NCBI GenBank assembly: GCA_002725175.2 | Contig: PBQX02000038.1 | Span: 1-64,000 of the forward strand | Length of the DNA stretch: 64,000 nucleotides | Direction: 5' to 3' | Source: CACKLF01 sp002725175 | Lineage (GTDB): Bacteria > Pseudomonadota > Alphaproteobacteria > Rhodobacterales > Rhodobacteraceae | Shown: positions 17,377-25,235 of the stretch, in pieces | Numbering within the stretch: the first letter of the stretch is position 1 | Layout of the letters: each line of letters opens with the position of its first letter | The notes under the pieces: generated by a model | What the model was told of the DNA's origin: nothing | The model's database searches: none | Seen by the model: the letters and a program-made list of their open reading frames with translations, nothing else | Translations under genes and position numbers: made by a program

Positions 17377-18510
17377 ATGATGGCTGGNTTAAATGATGAT
17401 GTCGATCCTGAGGGGCTTTTAGAATACTCTGTTGTTTTTACAGATAGATCTCTAAACCATATGTCAAAAAGCTTTCAAANCGTTATGAAAGATTTATCTT
17501 CAATGCTTAAGGAAGTATATAATGCAGATAAGGTTGCAATAGTTCCTGGTGGAGGGTCATATGCCATGGAAGCGGTTGCCCGACAATTTGGAAATAAGAA
17601 AAAATGTTTAGTAGTGCGAAATGGTTGGTTCTCTTATAGGTGGAGCCAAATTTTTGAGGCAGGTGATTTTTGTGAAGAACTATTTGTTGTTAAAGCAAGG
17701 CAAGAGACTAATGAAAACAAATCCCCTTTTGCTCCTGCTAACGTAGAAGATGTAGTTGCAAAGATTTTAGAAAATAGACCAGATGTNGTTTTTGCTCCGC
17801 ATGTGGAAACTTCTGCTGGAATAATACTTCCTGAAGAATACTTAAGCAGAGTTTCAGAGGCAGTACACAAGGTCAACGGCATAATGGTCTTGGATTGTAT
17901 AGCGTCTGGTTGCGCATGGGTTGATATGAGAAAAACAGGAGTAGACGTTCTTATTTCTGCACCTCAAAAAGGCTGGTCATCTACCCCTTCTTCTGGGTTA
18001 GTGATGATGAGTGAAAGGGCNTCGGAAAAAATGGAAAATTCTGTTTCCAATAGTTTTNCAATAGATCTAAAAAAATGGTTAGAAATTATGGCTGCTTATG
18101 AAAATAATGGTCATGCTTACCATACTACTATGCCAACAGATTCTTTGAAAAATTTTAGAGACACAATGATTGAAACAAAGAAATTTGGTTTTAAAAAGGT
18201 TGAAGAAGAACAGTGGCGTTTGGGAAATGAAGTAAGAGACATGTTATCTAGAAAGGGACTCATTTCTGTTGCTGCAAAAGGGTATGAAGCTCCTGGAGTA
18301 GTTGTTAGCTATACTGATGATACAGATGTCCATAATGGCAAGAAGTTTAGGGATAAAGGCATACAAATAGCTGCAGGTGTTCCATTAAAATGCGATGAAA
18401 AAGAAGATTTTATGACGTTCAGGATTGGTTTATTTGGGTTAGATAAACTCTATGACGTTGATGCAGCATTAGAAAGATTAAATAAGGTAGTACAAGAGGT
18501 TTTTAATTAA
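17377..18510 (+). CDS. Class V aminotransferase
   Basis: A 377-residue fold-type I PLP enzyme of the alanine-glyoxylate/serine-pyruvate aminotransferase group. The PLP lysine is probably Lys198 in SAPQKGWSS, preceded by the cofactor Asp in MVLDCIASG and the phosphate-binding VPGGGSYAMEA. Specific substrates cannot be assigned. The start ATG at 17377 follows AAAAAGGAAAAG; three N codons are present. It may be co-transcribed with the malonyl-CoA synthetase and ends directly against the convergent unknown gene at 18511. Confidence 0.82.
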   Translation: MMAXLNDDVDPEGLLEYSVVFTDRSLNHMSKSFQXVMKDLSSMLKEVYNADKVAIVPGGGSYAMEAVARQFGNKKKCLVVRNGWFSYRWSQIFEAGDFCEELFVVKARQETNENKSPFAPANVEDVVAKILENRPDXVFAPHVETSAGIILPEEYLSRVSEAVHKVNGIMVLDCIASGCAWVDMRKTGVDVLISAPQKGWSSTPSSGLVMMSERXSEKMENSVSNSFXIDLKKWLEIMAAYENNGHAYHTTMPTDSLKNFRDTMIETKKFGFKKVEEEQWRLGNEVRDMLSRKGLISVAAKGYEAPGVVVSYTDDTDVHNGKKFRDKGIQIAAGVPLKCDEKEDFMTFRIGLFGLDKLYDVDAALERLNKVVQEVFN

Positions 18511-19212
18511 TCATTCCTGTGATTTAGATCTATCCACCCGTTCAGGGTTAAGTGCGTATGCTTCATGGACGAGCTTTGTTATTTCATTAACCTCTTGGAT
18601 GGTAATTTTTATTGCTGGCCGGCCCCATTTTTTGGCAGCTAAGCGTCTAAATGCTCCATACCTATCATGATGCAGTAAAAGTTCTTCATACGCATCAATT
18701 AATTCTATGAGATCTGATTTTGCCTCAGATTTTGTTTTGCCAATAATTGAAAGATTCTTAGCAAAATGATCAGATTCGAATCGGTTTTCCTTTTGTATTT
18801 CAGTAATGAGATGCCTTGCATTTACTATGGCATTTTGGGCTCGGATAGAATTCCATGTGGCTTTGGTGCTATTGTTTCTTTCAATGTGAGTGAGGGCACT
18901 CATAGCGAATAACTGAGCCTGTTCAGCATGATATGCTGGTGTATTTTTTGATGAACCTTTATCTGATGCCGAACTTTTACCAGCGGACTTATCTCCTACT
19001 CTTTTGACTATCCTTACATTCTTGTCTTTAGGTTTTATTATTTTTGGTTGATTATTAGCAAATTCGTTATTTTTTATTTCGCTAGCTTTTTCTATTATTT
19101 CATAGAGGTCTTTTGTTCCGTCCTCTTCCTCCCGGAGCTCCTCAACATTGGGCTCTGCTAGTAAATATGAAAGGGTCTGTCCTTCTAAAAATTTTTTATA
19201 ATCTTTTGGCAT
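18511..19212 (-). CDS. Uncharacterised protein, mostly helical
   Basis: I do not recognise this protein of about 233 residues. It has no signal peptide or membrane helix. The first 65 residues are acidic and hydrophilic, then comes a Lys/Ser/Gly-rich linker (about 65-95), then a predicted all-helical domain with alternating charged and hydrophobic residues (HAEQAQLFAMSALTHIERN; LIDAYEELLLHHDRYG; KKWGRPAIKITIQEVNEI). The ATG at 19212 is preceded by AAAG-N-A and preferred over a TTG at 19230. It has one N codon upstream of this start, abuts the aminotransferase stop and is divergent from the nucleoside hydrolase. Codon use looks like its neighbours, so it is probably real. Confidence 0.6.
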   Translation of the reverse strand: MPKDYKKFLEGQTLSYLLAEPNVEELREEEDGTKDLYEIIEKASEIKNNEFANNQPKIIKPKDKNVRIVKRVGDKSAGKSSASDKGSSKNTPAYHAEQAQLFAMSALTHIERNNSTKATWNSIRAQNAIVNARHLITEIQKENRFESDHFAKNLSIIGKTKSEAKSDLIELIDAYEELLLHHDRYGAFRRLAAKKWGRPAIKITIQEVNEITKLVHEAYALNPERVDRSKSQE

Positions 19213-19315
19213 TNCTTTACTGTCTATCAAAATACATCTTAGTTTATTCTACATTTTTTTTAACGGCTGTTAACATAAAATATTTATTAATTAAATTGCT
19301 TAATTCTTAATGTAA

Positions 19316-19334
19316 ATGCAAATATCATGCAAAT
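19316..19334 (+). repeat. Tandem ATGCAAAT boxes in a divergent promoter region
   Basis: Two identical 8-base words (ATGCAAAT at 19316-19323 and 19327-19334) sit 11 bases apart, one helical turn, in the 197-base gap between the unknown minus-strand gene and the nucleoside hydrolase gene. This spacing suits a dimeric regulator bound on one DNA face. In such A+T-rich DNA chance is also possible. Confidence 0.3.
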
Positions 19335-19427
19335 CGAATTGAATGATATTTTTTTTTTGAGAATCTTTTTAGGAAGATATAATTTAAAGAATTTATGAAC
19401 TGTTATAGTATCAAGTGAGATAGTTAA

Positions 19428-20366
19428 ATGATAAAGAAAAAGATAATAATTGATACGGACCCAGGGCAAGATGATGCGGTAGCACTCCTTCTAGCCCTTG
19501 CTTCTAAGGAGTTGGAGATACTTGGTATAACTTGTGTAGCTGGTAATGTGCCTTTAAGTTTAACATCAGAGAACGCAAGGAAGATATTGGAGTTAACGAG
19601 ATACACTGAAATTCCAGTATTCGCTGGAGCCGACCGTCCTATCAAAAGAACATTAGTGACTGCAGAACATGTGCACGGAAAAACTGGTATAGACGGTCCA
19701 GTTTTGGAGAAGCCAAAAATTAAATTACAATCTAAAGAAGCAATTGAATTTATCATTGAAACCATTTTATCATACCCAAAGGATGAAATTACTCTATGCA
19801 CCCTTGGTCCATTAACCAATATAGGGCTGGCTTTTCAAAGAGAACCAAGAATAAAAACTCTAATAAAAGAAATTATAATGATGGGGGGAGGTTTTTTTGA
19901 AGGTGGCAATATTACCCCTGCTGCAGAATTCAATATTTACGTTGATCCAGAAGCGGCGGCAGAGGTTTTGGTTTCAGGTATTCCCATAACAATGCTACCT
20001 CTCGATGTTACGCATAAGGCCCTGACATCAAGGTCAAGAATTGAATCATTTAGGAAAATTGGAAATAAGGCAGGAATAGCGACTGCTGAGATGCTAGATT
20101 TTTTTGAAAGATTTGATGTGGAAAAATATGGAAGCGAAGGTGGTCCATTGCATGATCCTAATGTCATTGCTTATTTGCTGAGACCCGAATTTTATGAAGG
20201 AAAATATGTGAACGTTGAGATTGAAGTAGGATCAGACTTAACTAGAGGAATGACTGTTGTTGACTGGTGGAATGTTACAACTAGAAAAAAGAACGTGTAT
20301 TATATAGATAAGGTTAAAGATGAAGAATTTTTTAATTTTCTAATCGAAAGAATTAAGCTTTTATAA
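19428..20366 (+). CDS. Inosine/uridine-preferring nucleoside hydrolase
   Basis: A 312-residue nucleoside hydrolase that splits nucleosides to base and ribose. The calcium-binding cluster IIIDTDPGQDDA sits at residues 6-17 (Asp9, Asp11, Asp15, Asp16). The middle motif MLPLDVTHK and the terminal Asp in GGPLHDPNVIA complete the metal site. The exact nucleoside preference is not visible. The ribokinase gene begins four bases after its stop, so the released ribose can be phosphorylated at once. The ribosome site is weak. Confidence 0.9.
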   Translation: MIKKKIIIDTDPGQDDAVALLLALASKELEILGITCVAGNVPLSLTSENARKILELTRYTEIPVFAGADRPIKRTLVTAEHVHGKTGIDGPVLEKPKIKLQSKEAIEFIIETILSYPKDEITLCTLGPLTNIGLAFQREPRIKTLIKEIIMMGGGFFEGGNITPAAEFNIYVDPEAAAEVLVSGIPITMLPLDVTHKALTSRSRIESFRKIGNKAGIATAEMLDFFERFDVEKYGSEGGPLHDPNVIAYLLRPEFYEGKYVNVEIEVGSDLTRGMTVVDWWNVTTRKKNVYYIDKVKDEEFFNFLIERIKLL

Positions 20367-20370
20367 GATT

Positions 20371-21276
20371 ATGATATTTTGTGTTGGATCAATAAATCTA
20401 GATTTTATTACTAGGGTTGAAAAATTACCCAAGGCTGGCGAAACAATACTTGGGGAGGATCTCATGATTTTTCCAGGTGGGAAAGGAGCGAATCAAGCTT
20501 TGGCAGCTAGCAGAGCAGGCTCGGATGTTAAGCTTATAGGGGCGGTTGGAAGAGATCAAAATAAAGAACCAGCTCTAAGTAATATAAATGAATCAGATAT
20601 AGACACTTCTTGCATATTCATTTCAGAATCAAACACGGGAGTGGCATTTATATCTACTGATCGGGCTGGTGAAAATCAGATAGTTGTTTCTCAAGGGGCA
20701 AATTGTAACCTATTGGAAGAAAATGTTGCTACTGGTCTAACTAATATAAAGAAAAAAGATATCTTATTAATTCAGCAAGAAATACCTCTTAAAATAACAG
20801 AGAGGGCTATCGAAATTGCTACTAAGAAGGAGGCAACAATAATTTTAAATACAGCACCTTATAACGACGATTCATATCAATTGTCTAAGAGTGCATCAAT
20901 AATTATTACAAACGAGATAGAGTTCGATCACTTTTTTGCAGATTTTAATAAAGATCAGAAAAATTACCGAAATAAAAACATAAAGGAAAAACTATCTATG
21001 CTTTCTAAATCAATNGATAAAATTTTCGTAGTGACTTTAGGGGACAAGGGTCTAGTTTGTGCGTCAGGTGATACTGAGATTGCTCTTGAGGCTTCAAAGA
21101 TTAAAGTAACTGATACAGTAGGAGCAGGTGATACTTTTTGTGGATATTTTTCTTCTTGTATTGATCAAGGCAAGAAATTAGAAGATGCATTAATATTGGC
21201 AAATAAGGCTGCGGCTATAGCTTGTACAAAAGTTGGTGCACAAAACTCTGTTCCAATGCTAAGAGATATAATTTAA
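20371..21276 (+). CDS. rbsK: Ribokinase (PfkB family)
   Basis: A 301-residue sugar kinase. It opens with the PfkB pattern (FCVGSINLDFITRVEKLPKAGET), has the first signature GGKGANQALAASRAG at about residues 36-50, and the second signature DTVGAGDTFCGYF near residue 250 with catalytic Asp in GAGD. It follows the nucleoside hydrolase by four bases. Ribose 5-phosphate is the expected product; another PfkB substrate is possible but the context favours ribose. Confidence 0.88.
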   Translation: MIFCVGSINLDFITRVEKLPKAGETILGEDLMIFPGGKGANQALAASRAGSDVKLIGAVGRDQNKEPALSNINESDIDTSCIFISESNTGVAFISTDRAGENQIVVSQGANCNLLEENVATGLTNIKKKDILLIQQEIPLKITERAIEIATKKEATIILNTAPYNDDSYQLSKSASIIITNEIEFDHFFADFNKDQKNYRNKNIKEKLSMLSKSXDKIFVVTLGDKGLVCASGDTEIALEASKIKVTDTVGAGDTFCGYFSSCIDQGKKLEDALILANKAAAIACTKVGAQNSVPMLRDII

Positions 21277-21299
21277 AAACCTAAACTTTTACCTATAGC

Positions 21300-22442
21300 T
21301 TAAATAGCCCTTATTAGTGTTTCTGCCAGATTGTCTTTATTTAGTATTACTGGGTTAGTCGAGGTGCTCGGATCAATCAAAGCTTTATTCACTATATTTT
21401 GCACATCACTAATTTTAACACCCATGGCTCCCAAATTTTTTGGAATGTTTAATGTTGAATTTAGGGCATCAATTTTTCCACAAAATGAGTCAAAAGTTTC
21501 TTCAAAGTTTAAATATCGGCAAGCAGCTTTAATTTTTTTCTCTATGCTGGGTTTGTTTAATATTAGAGCCGAATTGATAAGAATAGCATTGGTAGTTCCA
21601 TGATGGCAGTTGTATTTTGCTCCGATTGGGTGTGACAGAGCATGTACNGCACCTAACCCCTTTTGAAATGCTACAGCACCCATCGTCGCGGAAATCATCA
21701 TCTGACCTCTAGCATTAAGATCTTTTGGGCTTTTATAGACGTTCTCTAAGTTNTCGAAAACTATTCTCATTCCTTCTAGAGCTATACCATGCGCCATTGG
21801 ATGCAAGCTTTCAGAGCAATATGCTTCAAGATTATGTGCTAGCGCATCCATGCCAGTACCAGCCGTTATTTCCTGCGGCATAGAGACAGTTAATTCAGGG
21901 TCTAGAATTACAAGATTTGGTAAAATCGTTGGGTGGAAAATTATTTTCTTTGTTAAAGAATTTTTGTCTGTTAATACACTAGCTCTACCTACTTCTGATC
22001 CGGTTCCGGCTGTTGTCGGGATTGCAATAACAGGTAAGGTTGGTTTGCCGCTAGCTCTCTTCCACCAGTCTTCTCGATCCTCAAAATCCCAAACTGGCCT
22101 ATCTTGTGAGTACATAAAGGCTAGTAATTTAGCCAAGTCAATAGCTGAACCCCCGCCAAATGCTAGAATGCCATCAGCTTTGACTTCTTTTAAGTAATTT
22201 AACCCAGTTTCTAAATTTTTTTCGTTAGGGTTTGAGTCAACCTCAGANAATGTATTAACCTTTAGACCTGACTTAGAAAGACTATCCTGTAAGTTAATTG
22301 TAATTTGTGATTTAGCCAAATTCTTATCTGTAACGATTAAAGGCCTAAGAATTCCTAATTCTTCGCAAGCCACTCNCGTCTCAGATATACGNCNACAGCC
22401 AAACTTGATATTTGTTGGGAAAGACCAATTAGCTATAGCCAT
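21300..22442 (-). CDS. Iron-containing alcohol dehydrogenase
   Basis: A 380-residue group III alcohol dehydrogenase. The NAD-binding region GILAFGGGSAIDLAKLLAF, the TAGTGSEVGRASVL motif, and the metal-ligand segments GTGMDALAHNLEAY and HALSHPIGAKYNCHHG (Asp plus three His) are all present. It is the last gene of the minus-strand operon headed by selenium-binding protein 56, 26 bases after the rhodanese stop. A C1 aldehyde or alcohol substrate would suit an operon that can release formaldehyde, but that is inference. Confidence 0.88.
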   Translation of the reverse strand: MAIANWSFPTNIKFGCXRISETXVACEELGILRPLIVTDKNLAKSQITINLQDSLSKSGLKVNTXSEVDSNPNEKNLETGLNYLKEVKADGILAFGGGSAIDLAKLLAFMYSQDRPVWDFEDREDWWKRASGKPTLPVIAIPTTAGTGSEVGRASVLTDKNSLTKKIIFHPTILPNLVILDPELTVSMPQEITAGTGMDALAHNLEAYCSESLHPMAHGIALEGMRIVFXNLENVYKSPKDLNARGQMMISATMGAVAFQKGLGXVHALSHPIGAKYNCHHGTTNAILINSALILNKPSIEKKIKAACRYLNFEETFDSFCGKIDALNSTLNIPKNLGAMGVKISDVQNIVNKALIDPSTSTNPVILNKDNLAETLIRAI

Positions 22443-22468
22443 TTATAGAAGTTCCTCAAAAAAACCAA

Positions 22469-22867
22469 TTATTCTACTTCCTCTATAGGTTGCCCGGCCT
22501 TCTTCCAAGCAGAAAATCCCCCTTCAAGATGTACCACTGGATTTAANCCCATTTCAATTGAGGTTTTTGCACTTAAAGCAGATCTCCAAGCACTTGCACA
22601 GTAAAAGACATAAGTTTTATTTTGATTGAATATATCTTTATGGTAAGGGCTATCAGGGTCTATCCAAAACTCTAACATTCCTCTAGGACAGGAAAATGCA
22701 CCAGGGATCTTTCCTTCACGTTTTAATTCTCTGATGTCACGCAAATCAACAAAAATGTAANCCTCATTTTTGTAGAGATCTTGTGCCTTTTCTATAGATA
22801 CAGTTTCAGNAGTCTTATTGGCTTCTGCAATAAGGACTTTTATTCCTCNAGTAATATTTTGTGACAT
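22469..22867 (-). CDS. Rhodanese-like sulfurtransferase
   Basis: A single-domain, 132-residue rhodanese with catalytic Cys90 in the loop YCASAWRS, following the structural VDLRDIRE and EGGFSAW elements. There is no signal peptide, so it is cytoplasmic. It could pass sulfane sulfur derived from methanethiol or sulfide to an acceptor. It lies 7 bases after the CoA-binding protein gene and upstream of the alcohol dehydrogenase. Four N codons are present; none affects the active-site loop. Confidence 0.87.
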   Translation of the reverse strand: MSQNITXGIKVLIAEANKTXETVSIEKAQDLYKNEXYIFVDLRDIRELKREGKIPGAFSCPRGMLEFWIDPDSPYHKDIFNQNKTYVFYCASAWRSALSAKTSIEMXLNPVVHLEGGFSAWKKAGQPIEEVE

Positions 22868-22874
22868 TATTCCT

Positions 22875-23333
22875 CTATATTTTTAAGTTTAGTTTTGGTT
22901 TCCAAAANGGNCTAAANAGTTCAATTTTTGGGCATCGGTTCATTATAACTTTTATCCCTGCTTCTTCCGCGATCCGAGCGGCCTCATCATTCCGAACTCC
23001 TATTTGACCCCATAATACTTTGGCTCCAATTTTTATAGAGTCTTTTGCTATCTGAATTAATTCTTTTGGGGATCTAAAGACTTCAACCATATCAACCTTT
23101 TTTCCTATAGATTCTAAGGTTGGATAAACTTTAAGTCCCCTTATTTCCTTCAGGTCTGGAGTTGGATTTACAGGTATCATTTCAAAGCCTGTTTCATGTA
23201 GAACTCTAAGTACACCATAGCTGAATTTTGTCTTATCNGGGCTGGCTCCCACCATTGCNATAGTTTTGACACTATTTAATATTTCCTGAATATATTCCTG
23301 ACTATAAGGCTCATCATGGTTATAATGGTTCAT
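22875..23333 (-). CDS. CoA-binding (YccU-type) protein
   Basis: A 152-residue Rossmann-like CoA-binding domain protein. Seen: AMVGAS-x-D near the N-terminus, VNPTPDLKEIRGLKVYPTLE, VEVFRSPKE, LWGQIGVRNDEAA, and the family-typical end NRCPKIE. Stand-alone members bind CoA but have no settled function. The start overlaps the ferredoxin gene by 14 bases, so the operon is translationally coupled. Confidence 0.82.
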   Translation of the reverse strand: MNHYNHDEPYSQEYIQEILNSVKTXAMVGASXDKTKFSYGVLRVLHETGFEMIPVNPTPDLKEIRGLKVYPTLESIGKKVDMVEVFRSPKELIQIAKDSIKIGAKVLWGQIGVRNDEAARIAEEAGIKVIMNRCPKIEXFXXFWKPKLNLKI

Positions 23334-23697
23334 TTTCCATATCCTTCGGTTTGGCNATATCGGCTTTAAGTTCGTGTGGTTTTAAGGGGTCTAAGAATGG
23401 ATTTCTATATAGTTTATCGTGGCTTTCAACACCTATTTGTAATGTGCAATCACTTATTGGCCGAGCTACACATAGGATTATATATCCATCACTGATTTGT
23501 CTATTATTAAGAGCTACCTGTCGACGTTGATCCACTTTTCCTGAGATTAATTTAGCAGCACAAGTAATGCAGCCGCCGTATTTGCATCCATATGGNAAAT
23601 CAACTCCTTGATCACGTAGACTATCTAAAAGTGGTCGGTTGGCTTCAACCTGAAAAATCGCATTTTCGCGATTTTTTATTGTTACATTATGAATCAT
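23320..23697 (-). CDS. 2Fe-2S ferredoxin, plant type
   Basis: A 125-residue ferredoxin. The cluster ligands are Cys38, Cys43 and Cys46 in GCKYGGCITC, and Cys76 in IILCVARP, with the usual CX4CX2C...C spacing. A C-terminal tail of about 40 residues follows. It overlaps the selenium-binding protein gene by ATGA (23694-23697), so the two are made together. It could supply or accept electrons for the oxidase or another partner; no dedicated reductase is nearby. Confidence 0.85.
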   Translation of the reverse strand: MIHNVTIKNRENAIFQVEANRPLLDSLRDQGVDXPYGCKYGGCITCAAKLISGKVDQRRQVALNNRQISDGYIILCVARPISDCTLQIGVESHDKLYRNPFLDPLKPHELKADXAKPKDMENEPL

Positions 23698-25052
23698 AAC
23701 CAGATATCACTTGTACAATCTCCGCCTGGATATCTGGTTTCGTGACAACGGCTTGGGCCATTTGGTTCTTGGCCAAAGTCAACAATAAAGTCTGAATTGA
23801 TCGACATNCCTCCGTTTTCCGTATCACAATCAATCATTATCATCACACCACCTTTTTTACGGATTTCCGGATAAAATTGATTATCCCATGTAGAAAATAG
23901 TGAAGTGGTTACATATAGGCGTCTTCCGTCGAGGCTAAGCTGGAACATTTGCGGTCCTCCCGCCATATCTACCCCGTTAACTTGAGGAGCTTTCCCTAAT
24001 AAACCACCCATCCAGACTTGACCTGTTAACTTAGGATTATGTGGGTCACTGATATCATATTGCCGCATATCTCCATGCAACCAGTTGTTCAAGTACAGAT
24101 ATTTGTCGTCCATCGAAATCAGAATTGCTGACATAACTCCAGGTACTGGTATTGGCCACTCAGGATGTGGTTCGTTTTCTACATCAATTATCTTTTCCCA
24201 CTCCCATTTGTTATCACTGTTTTTCCACCAGTGAATAACATTGGAACTAAGTGCTGCTCCACAAAAACCATGCGTGCTATCTGGGTTGTGATGAAACTTT
24301 ACTTCAAGGGGGATAAGCCCGTCCTCTCCAAGATAAAATGTTTCAATTGGTTTTCGTTTCTCAAAGTCCCAAAAATGTATTTCTCGCCCATATTTTAAAT
24401 GACCTACTTCTTCTAGGTCAAAGCCAGGCATAAAGGTATTAGGTGCTGCCCATTCAGATGATACCATCACATTATGTCGAGGTTGATACCAGAAGTCGTA
24501 TCCGAATTTTATATTCCCCATGGAGTTTTCCCATCGGCCAACTATTTCAAAATTCTTATTTAAATGTAAGTAACCACCTGGAGCNTCACCTTTGGCATCT
24601 CCNAGGAAAGAGATAATTATTTCACTACCCAAACAGTGAACTGTATGGGGGCCAGAGAGGTTAGTTTTCATTTTGATCTCGGATCCATCTATAACTTTAT
24701 AAAGTTGAGGTGCGCGGGGATTTGTTGCGGTATCTACAATATGGATATTATTTGACCTTACTCCAGGTAAAAGAAGGTATTTGCGAGACATGCTGGAGTC
24801 ATCATTGCATGAGGAGCAAGCATTCCATCCCATATGGTGCAATTCGTCCCCAATTCCTGGCATTTCAAGTCGATCAATTACTTGTGAATAAGTAGAGCTT
24901 TCTGGATCGGCATCTACTGTAGCAAGATAGTCAGGTTTTTGAATCCCTGTTCCTGTATAAATTGCGATGGAATAAAGAAGTTTCTCTCTTGGAGCTTTCA
25001 TTGCTTCTTCTGGTGAAGCATATCCTGGACCGCAACATTCCATTTTACTCAT
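23694..25052 (-). CDS. mtoX: Selenium-binding protein 56 family, probable methanethiol oxidase (MtoX-like)
   Basis: A 452-residue SELENBP1/SBP56 homologue. The family converts methanethiol to formaldehyde, hydrogen sulfide and hydrogen peroxide with copper. Conserved elements: HHMGWNACSSC (His72, His73, Cys79, equivalent to the selenium-binding Cys of SELENBP1), GPHTVHCLG, KFHHNPDSTHGFCGA, NNWLHGDMRQYD, and the end CHETRYPGGDCTSDIW. The His residues that bind copper in MtoX appear kept. No Sec-type signal peptide is evident, unlike some periplasmic MtoX. It heads a five-gene operon with ferredoxin, CoA-binding protein, rhodanese and alcohol dehydrogenase. SenC/SCO and MauG genes, known beside Hyphomicrobium mtoX, are absent. 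Start chosen at MSKMECCG; an ATG at 25043 is possible. Confidence 0.87.
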   Translation of the reverse strand: MSKMECCGPGYASPEEAMKAPREKLLYSIAIYTGTGIQKPDYLATVDADPESSTYSQVIDRLEMPGIGDELHHMGWNACSSCNDDSSMSRKYLLLPGVRSNNIHIVDTATNPRAPQLYKVIDGSEIKMKTNLSGPHTVHCLGSEIIISFXGDAKGXAPGGYLHLNKNFEIVGRWENSMGNIKFGYDFWYQPRHNVMVSSEWAAPNTFMPGFDLEEVGHLKYGREIHFWDFEKRKPIETFYLGEDGLIPLEVKFHHNPDSTHGFCGAALSSNVIHWWKNSDNKWEWEKIIDVENEPHPEWPIPVPGVMSAILISMDDKYLYLNNWLHGDMRQYDISDPHNPKLTGQVWMGGLLGKAPQVNGVDMAGGPQMFQLSLDGRRLYVTTSLFSTWDNQFYPEIRKKGGVMIMIDCDTENGXMSINSDFIVDFGQEPNGPSRCHETRYPGGDCTSDIWL

Positions 25053-25128
25053 TTACATACTCATTTTTTATCTTGGTGATTTAACTCAACACTACAACTG
25101 TGGCCTTCAAAACTTTGTAAGATATTTT

Positions 25129-25142
25129 TGTGTTTAAACACA
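25129..25142. promoter_or_regulatory. Perfect 14-bp palindrome, candidate operator
   Basis: TGTGTTTAAACACA is a perfect palindrome in the middle of the 183-base gap between the divergent methanethiol oxidase operon and the MDR oxidoreductase. Its position suits one dimeric regulator controlling both directions. No regulator gene is adjacent, so the assignment is inference. Confidence 0.45.
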
Positions 25143-25235
25143 CTGATGTCTGATATTAAATGTTTCTATATCCTATGCAACACTAAATCAAAAACGCTCT
25201 GATTTTTTGAACACTTTAGGGGGTAAGTAAAATAC

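Noticed and set aside
23694..25052. A possible selenoprotein, given the name selenium-binding protein and nearby selD
   Set aside because: The frame contains no internal TGA and the key residues are ordinary Cys and His; the family binds selenium through Cys without encoding selenocysteine.
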